Source: Protostelium mycophagum
Lineage: Eukaryota > Evosea > Variosea > Protosteliida > Protosteliaceae
DNA: 47,853 bases
Direction: 5' to 3'
NCBI GenBank assembly: GCA_002081555.1
Contig: KV921017.1
Coordinates: forward strand, 2,587 to 50,439
Part shown: in pieces, positions 42,167 to 47,853 of the stretch
Numbering within the stretch: position 1 is the first letter of the stretch
Layout of the letters: every line of letters starts with the position of its first letter
The notes under the pieces: model-generated
The model's input: only the letters and a program-made list of their open reading frames with translations
Told to the model about the DNA's origin: nothing
Database searches by the model: none
Position numbers and translations under genes: made by a program

Positions 42167-43002
42167 ATGTCCAAATTCTATTGTGCGTATCACTTATCCA
42201 TTCCCTAATACATATTGACTTGTTAAGCTACCGTCGTTGAGCCCGGAGTCACTCATGTTCACAGAACCGAAGAAGGCACCACACTGGCCATTTTGCAGAT
42301 ATCTTTAGACAGTGGAGACAAACCCGCCATCGGCAAAACCAAGCTTTTCTTCTCCAAGGGTGGTCAGAGATTTCTTTTGGCCACATTAACAGAAAAGACA
42401 CCTCAAGTCAAAACAAATTTCTTGTTTGCAGACGATGAAGAGGGTTGTGGATTCGATGTGGAAGGTATCCGTAATTCTGTATGATCATGAATAATTGAAT
42501 GATGAAGGTGCTCACCCTCTTCACATCTCCGGTGTAGTCGCAGAAACACCAGACGATGAAAATCTGGATGACGAGAACATAGACAGCGAGATGTTCGATA
42601 GTGATTCTGATGGTGAGGGAGCTGACCCTTCATTACAAGCTCTCATGTATGGATCTGACGATGATCTCTCTGACTCTGAAATCGAAAGAAGACTTAACGC
42701 ACTCTCAGACGGTGAGACTCCATGATACATTCAGTCTAGAGGCATGCTTTTATGCAGAGCCTCAAGAACACGATAGTTCTTTTGTGCACCTCTTCTATGA
42801 TCATAATTTAAAATGAACAAATACCCATGCATGTCTAATGCCAAATTCAGACAGCTCTGACGACAACTCTTTTGTCGAGGACGAAAAGATTGCCGCTGCA
42901 GCTTTTGGAAAGGCAAAGAAAGGTAAAGAATTGAATTTCAATATCATTTTTCTCACACAAACAGCCGCTGCTCCAGCCCAAACAAAGAAAAACAAGAAAT
43001 AA
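42167..43002 (+). CDS. Nucleoplasmin-like (NPL) acidic nuclear protein
   Basis: NPL-domain proteins (plant HD2, fungal/insect FKBP39 N-termini) are pentameric histone chaperones of the nucleolus and nucleus. ATG 42167 opens MSKFYSTVVEPGVTHVHRTE, with an intron splitting the sixth codon. The beta-sandwich follows: TTLAILQISLDSGDKPAIGK, FFSKGGQRFLLATLTEK and VKTNFLFADDEEGCGFDVEG, then after an intron HPLHISGVVAE. Then comes a long acidic tract (DDENLDDENIDSEMFDSDSD; SDDDLSDSEIERRLNALSD), a 140-nt intron, and the basic end APAQTKKNKK. No FKBP domain follows, so it is an HD2-like minimal form of about 190 residues. Partners would be histones such as the H2B encoded 30 kb away. Confidence 0.85.
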
Positions 43003-43325
43003 ATTTCAGATTTTCTTAAATTCTATTTTTGTTTCAAATCTCAAAAAATCAACCAGCTGGAAAGTTTTACTCCAAGTAAAACTATCAAAATTTGTTCCTC
43101 ACAACATGTGGTGTACACTGATTTTTGACTGATCGAGCTTGGTTATAAAGATGCAGACAGTGAGCCTGATTCTAAAGTACTAAGCGAACATTGATATCAC
43201 CGGTAATAAAGTAAATCATAGATTGAATGAATTCATTGTGCAGATCTCCTTGTTCTTTTATCGCTCACGGCAGTTCTGCTGGGTTGATGCTCTAAGTTGA
43301 TAATACAATTGATTTCCCGCTGTTC
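43003..43325. other. Intergenic, convergent 3' ends
   Basis: I see no gene between the stop codons of the nucleoplasmin-like gene (plus) and the GH71 gene (minus). The sequence is AT-rich. Confidence 0.5.
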
Positions 43326-44502
43326 TCAGCTCTTGTACATTTCTATGAATGTCGACAGATCTTCTTTTCCCGCCAAGTTGTTCCAAGAATCGATCAGGAC
43401 CACGTGGGGTCGGATGTTTAAGAGGTCGGACCACTGCTGTTCAAAATGAGCCGAGGTGATCGTCTTGCCCCAGGCTCTGCTGTGCTCTCTCGCCTCCGCT
43501 TGCCATTTCAATTCGCCCTCTATAGATGATTGCGGCAGAGAGATGACACAATCTGCAGAAGATAGTGACTCAAAGAAGCCGTGGTCGGCTGGTCCGTACC
43601 AAGATGGGCAGAAGACGATCTGATCCTTTAGTGTCGATTCGCGCTTCAGAATGTCCCATTGGAGGTCGGTCTCGGCAGAAACAGAGAGGAGGTCCGCACC
43701 AACAAAAGGTCTACCCTTCATTCTGTCATGTGTTAGTACTCGAGTCGCACGATTGTGTCGTACCTTAGATAGTTAGAATGACGAGAGAAGTGGCGAATGA
43801 AAGCGGCGACGGTGTCCATCTGCATGGCAGCTTCTGAAGTGAAATAGAGGAGAATTTTGAAGTCGGGAAAAGATTCCACGGCTTGAAAGACGGCCTTTGC
43901 CCACCCCAAGTTTCTGTTGCTGGCCCCAATGCGGAGGGCGAAGGCGTCGACACCGGCAAAGACGGCCTCTTCTATGTCTTGGCGGGCAGATCGGTCACTG
44001 CTGGGGCTGTACGAAGCGACGACTAAGGAGTGAATTTCGTCCACAACAGAGTAGTCTATAGAGGACGTTAGAGGGTAGCTGACCGAGGCAACAACTTGAA
44101 GAGAGACGGTTCCCGATGGTGAAGAAGTGAAAGTACAAGCGGGTCCGTTGAATCCGTTGCAGCCCCAAGATATGTCGTTTGTGCCACCGATTGTGATCTA
44201 ATTCGCTCAGAGGCGATACGCACATTACAGCAACTTACCTTCCAGGAATATGATTTAGAGGGCTTAAGTCCCTTCAAATCTATTTTATATTCACATGGAC
44301 GAGCTTGCGTCGCTGTCATAACTCCTCGCGGTTCATCAGCTCGCCAATTCTCCTCTGCCCCAAGATCGACAGCCCAATCCCCAACAGCTCTAAATGTCTC
44401 ATATGACCATCCACATTCTGAATTTGAGTATGACTGAGCTAATCCCAGTCTCAGAAGGACGAGAAGAGTGATACACACTTCCATTGGAAGTGAGACTGCC
44501 AT
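43326..44502 (-). CDS. Secreted GH71-like alpha-1,3-glucanase (mutanase)
   Basis: GH71 enzymes cut alpha-1,3-glucan, a fungal cell-wall polymer. ATG 44502 opens MAVSLPMEVCITLLVLLRLG with cleavage after LAQ: a secretory signal. The N-terminal domain (about 130 residues: CGWSYETFRAVGDWAVDLG, ARPCEYKIDLKGLKPSKSYS, GCNGFNGPACTFTSSPSG) looks like a carbohydrate-binding beta domain. The catalytic barrel follows with HSLVVASYSPSSDRS, AVFAGVDAFALRIGASNR, FPDFKILLYFTSEAAM, RPFVGADLLSVSAETD, QIVFCPSWYGPADHG and VVLIDSWNNLAGKEDLS. A-G-x-D-A-F-A-L, P-S-W and the W-N-D/N-like end are GH71 marks. The stop is at 43326. Introns lie at about 44196-44236 and 43733-43765. An in-frame non-ATG extension upstream (to 44625) is ignored. 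The barrel is somewhat short, so activity should be tested. Confidence 0.75.
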
Positions 44503-44676
44503 TTTGGTGTTGATACAAAGCTGACCGTTCAGGCGTCTGGCTTGGCCGGCTGAACACCCTGAAGCTGAGCCCGCTTGCTTGTCGGAGACAGCCAAAATGA
44601 GATTTCTTCGGCCGGAAGGTGCCAAATCAGTTTATAAAGCTATAAACTTTGCGTGGAGCCTTTCTTTAAGGTCACT

Positions 44677-44955
44677 TTAACGATCAATATAGAGACAAAA
44701 GCTCACAAAACCGACATTCCTGCAACCAAAGTTGAGGAAATCCAGTTTATAGAGGAAGGAGCTGATACAAACCGGTCTATATTGGAGAAAAAGTCGAAGA
44801 AATACAGTTCTGGTTGCTTTGCATTGGTCCTCGCTCAAGTCCACTCTTCTCTCCAAGGAGGGCAACATGTCACCACAGTCAAGATGACTTCTTGGAAGGG
44901 TCCCTTCTATCTCAACCCAATCATGTGTTGCTGCTGGATCGATGTATTTTAACAT
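44677..44955 (-). CDS. Weak ORF upstream of the GH71 gene
   Basis: ATG 44955 opens MLKYIDPAATHDWVEIEG and includes RRVDLSEDQCKATRTVFL. The opposite strand is also open over 44653-44952, so neither strand is clearly coding. Composition is acceptable but no family or splice context is seen. It lies between the GH71 start and the zinc-finger microprotein. Confidence 0.2.
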   Translation of the reverse strand: MLKYIDPAATHDWVEIEGTLPRSHLDCGDMLPSLERRVDLSEDQCKATRTVFLRLFLQYRPVCISSFLYKLDFLNFGCRNVGFVSFCLYIDR

Positions 44956-45037
44956 GAAAAACCACAATCATGTGATGATATGAGTTTGAACTTATGCATA
45001 CATTTATTTGTGTGTTACAATAGTTTCATCATGTGTC

Positions 45038-45238
45038 TTAAGAGGAATTGGCTGTGACCTGTTCGCCGGTGCCCTGGCAGTGGTGACACTCTTCAAATGG
45101 CATGGAGGTGTAGCCTCTCTCGTTACATTGGATGCATTTGTTACCGTTGCAGGTTCTACATGTGTTGCACTTCGACTCTAAGAGGCCAGATCCACTGCAT
45201 CTTGGGCAGTTCTTCGATTCTGATCTTGGGCGGGTCAT
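45038..45238 (-). CDS. DnaJ-type CxxCxGxG zinc-finger microprotein
   Basis: A 66-residue ORF from ATG 45238 (MTRPRSESKNCPRCSGSG) to the stop at 45038. Cys pairs: CPRCSGSG, CNTCRTCNG, KCIQCNERG and CHHCQGTG, which is the four-repeat pattern of the DnaJ central zinc finger that binds two zinc ions. There is no J domain and no substrate-binding domain. Similar stand-alone proteins assist thiol or disulfide chemistry in plastids and mitochondria (BSD2 type); whether this one does is inference. No transit peptide is obvious, though residues 1-10 are basic. An upstream exon is possible, since the region 45239-45300 is open only in part. Confidence 0.75.
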   Translation of the reverse strand: MTRPRSESKNCPRCSGSGLLESKCNTCRTCNGNKCIQCNERGYTSMPFEECHHCQGTGEQVTANSS

Positions 45239-46101
45239 GTTTCTGTATTCTCCTCAATCGGAATGTATAGAATCATCATCACCCACCTCTATAGGATCTC
45301 GTTGTGTTGGAAGTAGTTGTGCCTTGATGTTGTGTCAGGAAGCTCTAAATTTCAGACTCGGGTCGAATCCAGTTCCCTTCGCGTTTAGTTATGTACGAAG
45401 CACGTTTAGAATTAGATTTACAAACCAGTGTAGTTTTACAATTCATCATTACAAAGTGTCCACATCTTTTTACGTTTGTGTTGGACGAAGACAGATATAG
45501 ACAAGGAACATAGAGAAAAGGACTCCTACTCTATGCGGAACTGTCACTCCGGGCGTAACCTCTTTGATGTTGTGGGACAGACGTAGACAAATTATTTATT
45601 GCGTCCTCATTTGTTTGTGTCTGGAGTCTTTGTTCTTTATGTTGGCGTTGGAAGAGTTGCTGGAAGCAAAGACAAGGCACATTTACTTGTTGAAAGCACT
45701 TGGATGTGCCTTGGTTTGGTTTCGCAAAGACGTACTGGGCCAAAGTCTCCAAGTCATAATTTTTTGAGAGAAAGGGCCGGGGACAATGTCGGTGTTGGTG
45801 TTGGCGCTCTCAGGCTGCAACGGTGTCCATCATGGTGCATCACATCGACGGAGCACACCAACAAGAGAGTCCAAATACACATATTTACAACATTCTTTTA
45901 TAATATTAAGAGGTGATCACAGTAAATCCCCGCGCGTGCTTGGGATCTATGTACACAGATGATGATGCCAGAAGAAAAAACACAGCTCGTTTGAAAATTT
46001 CGAACTGCAAAACGTCAGAAGAGCTAATTTTTATGCTTCTCTTTGTAGTATTGTAACAATAAATCTGTACAGCGAAGAGCATGCAGTCCCCAATCTCACC
46101 T
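45239..46101. other. Region without a supported gene
   Basis: Short ORFs occur on both strands (for instance minus 45531-45752, rich in Gln; plus 45599-45916, with GVGVGALRLQR). All lack good starts, splice context and family resemblance. A small gene on the minus strand is possible. I see no RNA gene here. Confidence 0.35.
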
Positions 46102-46756
46102 CTATGTATCGTAGGGCGTCTCCACCACTATCCAGCTGAAGGGCGTGCTGCCTTGTGTCTTCACCACTTCTATCGGATTCATTACCCAGTGCGCTACTCT
46201 GACATATCCACAAATGCCCGCCACGATCAACATGCAGAGTAACATCTTGCCAGCTCTGGGCCAATGATCTGCATTATCCATTTTGTATGCTGATCTAAAG
46301 AGGTTGTAGGCAGCGACCGAGGCGCAGCCAAAAGGGATTGAAAGAGCGGCGAAAATGATCGGTCTAAAGAGGGAGAGTAGGTAGCTGGGTGCTGTCCATA
46401 AAGAGAAAGCAAACCCGACAGTGAGGGCCGCTGCCACAATCATCAAGCTGGTGGACATCATCTGTGATAATCAGATGGATTAAAATACCCGATGAGGACT
46501 CACCATCTCTGTTTGACTTGGTAAGGTTTTCGTTTTGTACAATGGAAGTTCCATGGTTGTTCTGGGACGAGGAAGTGGATCATTTCTGATCACCAGCCTG
46601 GACTCTTTAACGTCCTTCGCCTCATTCATTCGGGCGAGAAAATAATCTGATATGGGAAGAGGAAGTGTCCTCTTTTCGGCGGGTGTGATCTCTCTCAATC
46701 TGCATTGTATCAGACACATGTTCCACAAAAGCGACAATAAAGACCGACCTCCCCAT
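46102..46756 (-). CDS. Multi-span membrane protein with basic N-terminus
   Basis: Three exons give about 185 residues. ATG 46756 (MGR) is cut by a 46-nt intron and continues LREITPAEKRTLPLPISDYF, then NEAKDVKESRLVIRNDPLP and TMELPLYKTKTLPSQTEM. After a 42-nt intron come MMSTSLMIVAAALTVGFAF (span 1), YLLSLFRPIIFAALSIPFG (span 2), a loop FRSAYKMDNADHW, and KMLLCMLIVAGICGYVRVA (span 3), then PIEVVKTQGSTPFSWIVVE and the stop at 46102. The soluble N-terminal part is probably cytosolic or matrix-facing. It recalls small mitochondrial inner-membrane subunits, but I cannot name one. Its start codon overlaps that of a plus-strand ORF. Confidence 0.65.
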
Positions 46757-47003
46757 GTTTTCAGACAACAGAATATCTTACGTCTTTTTGTCGGTGTGTG
46801 CAACGTTGCTTGTGTCTGCCACGTTGAAAATAATCACGCGGGAAGAGAAATTTCATTCACAGAATGGTTACTCCCGTTCTTCCGTAATCTTCGGTAAGAA
46901 TCACGGTATGTACCGCAAATTTCAGTACGTGACCGCACGCGGGGCGGCTTGTAATTGTTGTCCACGTTCAGACAATGCCTGTGGACAAATTACGCTAAAG
47001 TGA
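46755..47003 (+). CDS. Possible small membrane protein, head-to-head start
   Basis: ATG 46755 opens MFSDNRISYVFLSVCATLLV, a single-span anchor, then REEKFHSQNGYSRSSVIFGK and a Cys pair region AACNCCPRSDNACGQI before the stop at 47001-47003. The start lies on the same CATG as the minus-strand gene. With no homologue recognised, chance is a real alternative; the promoter of the minus gene must also be in this DNA. Confidence 0.3.
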   Translation: MFSDNRISYVFLSVCATLLVSATLKIITREEKFHSQNGYSRSSVIFGKNHGMYRKFQYVTARGAACNCCPRSDNACGQITLK

Positions 47004-47757
47004 GTGTTTGCAGCTTCACAAGCATTGAATCGAGGTCCAATGATGATGCAGATTGGTCAATACATCTGTACAAATGTTGTTCACAAAAGTGAAGACATCA
47101 TATAAATACAAGTCTGAAACTTTGATAATTTATTTTGTGTCATGTACTTCTCCGTCAGTCATTCCACCGCCAGAAATCAAAGACATGTAACAAGCAACTA
47201 AATGCACCTACCATCCCAATCCTTTCTACAACGCAATGACTCTTAATAAAACCTCAATCTGTCTGAAGAGACAGAGTTGAAACAAGAACAACTAGGCCAA
47301 ACAGACACCTTGCACAACACCAACACTCAAGAATGCAGGTTCATTGTATTACATCAGCCTCATATTTCCCCTCAATCAATTGATCATCAGTGCTAAAGAT
47401 GTGAGAATAACTGTCTACAACAACTTAGAGGATTTTCTGCCAAGGACTCCTGGTTTTTCAATTTAACTCAGGAGGCACCTTTAGATCTGCCAGATCCTAT
47501 CTGCAAGACATTCAATTAGAGGAGATGACCACTGTAAAGAAGAAAGAACCAGAAGTAGACTCTTTGACTGGTTAGATTATCTTTTTTAACATCATTCATC
47601 AGTGACAAAACAGATAAAAATGACAATTGGCTGTAGAGAACAACCACAAATTTTTAAAAATTTAGTCTAAAATTGATTTTTTTTGAAAAATATAAAGTGG
47701 ACAATTACAGATGATGATATCCAAGTTAAGAAGATGAACCAGAAGAATCAAGAGGAC
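47004..47757. other. CpG-poor AT-rich relic region
   Basis: No supported gene. From about 47230 to 47750 I find no CG dinucleotide by eye, and few from 47040. Composition (purine-rich stretches such as AAGAAGAAAGAACCAGAAG) resembles 7080-8000. It ends in the third foldback repeat. Confidence 0.5.
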
Positions 47758-47853
47758 GTTGCGTCGTCAACAGTGGAAATAGCGGTTAACGCAGATCTCC
47801 GATATGATCTGCGGTAAGAAGCGCAACTTTCGCTTTAACCGCTATTTCCGATC
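47758..47853 (-). repeat. 96-bp foldback repeat, copy 3 (CpG-rich, least decayed)
   Basis: On the minus strand it reads GATCGGAAATAGCGGTTAAA, an inner hairpin CGCAGATC-ATATCGGA-GATCTGCG, then TTAACCGCTATTTCC and ACTGTTGACGACGCAAC. The 15-bp outer arms are perfect inverted repeats. It is exactly as long as copies 1 and 2 and keeps CG at positions where they have CA or TG. The window ends at its edge, so it may extend further. Confidence 0.8.

Noticed and set aside
45351-45375. GGGTCGAATCC resembling a tRNA B box
   Set aside because: No acceptor or anticodon arms pair around it.
1-47853. CRISPR arrays, bacterial operons or prophage
   Set aside because: No regular direct repeats with spacers; genes have spliceosomal introns, so the DNA is nuclear eukaryotic.

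Overview
The window reads as a piece of a compact, intron-dense protist nuclear genome. Genes on both strands are closely packed, most are cut by short GT-AG introns (typically 35-60 nt, often ending TTGTAG, TTTCAG or ACAG), and the products are eukaryotic: histone H2B, a POMP/Ump1 proteasome chaperone, an Acinus homologue, a TPR-DnaJ co-chaperone, a bromodomain protein, a RasGEF and a nuclear tRNA-Gln. The mix (tyrosine-free ankyrin repeats of the VRMLLADSRVDPS style, a secreted family-71 glucanase, a copper amine oxidase) makes me infer an amoebozoan, perhaps a protostelid-like amoeba. That placement is inference; no marker rRNA is present. Because exons are short, the gene models below were joined by hand from reading frame, splice sites and family resemblance, and ends are less certain than the family calls.

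Layout. 1-600: decayed ankyrin-repeat gene. 736-4495 (-): copper amine oxidase. 4991-5703 (-): unknown protein. 5929-8050: a disturbed stretch holding two broken gene fragments, a 23-bp tandem repeat, two copies of a 96-bp foldback repeat and a CpG-poor AT-rich segment. 8059-12664 (+): Acinus, DNAJC7-like TPR-DnaJ protein and histone H2B. 12935-17812 (-): a large single-pass membrane protein with ankyrin repeats on its inner side, divergent from a lysine-rich protein at 17921 (+). 19289-20252: small membrane protein (-) and a 68-residue microprotein with three CxLFxPP repeats (+). 20407-23221 (-): RasGEF, divergent from a proline-rich coiled-coil protein (+). 25054-26834 (-): Cys4 finger, Ser/Pro-rich protein. 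27068-28381 (-): inositol monophosphatase-family enzyme, divergent from a membrane protein (+). 29445-30149 (-): small secreted/anchored protein. 31059-33521 (+): hormone-sensitive-lipase-type hydrolase. 33982-35053 (+): putative winged-helix (forkhead-like) regulator. 35314-36133 (+) and 36737-37399 (+): unknowns, with tRNA-Gln(UUG) between them on the minus strand. 37579-38116 (-): POMP. 38234-41507 (-): bromodomain protein (BRD7/9 type). 42167-43002 (+): nucleoplasmin-like acidic histone-chaperone-type protein. 43326-44502 (-): secreted GH71 alpha-1,3-glucanase-like enzyme. 45038-45238 (-): DnaJ-type zinc-finger microprotein. 46102-46756 (-): membrane protein. 47004-47853: CpG-poor segment ending in a third copy of the 96-bp foldback repeat.

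Functionally the window is mostly housekeeping (chromatin, splicing/exon-junction, proteostasis, inositol and lipid metabolism, Ras signalling) plus cell-surface and secreted proteins. The most unusual signals are the CpG-desert islands that coincide with the foldback repeats and broken genes, in which the copies differ mainly by CG-to-CA/TG changes; the receptor with an inner ankyrin tail; the CxLFxPP microprotein with a triple TTGCGCGC upstream cluster; and an intron of only 22-25 nt.
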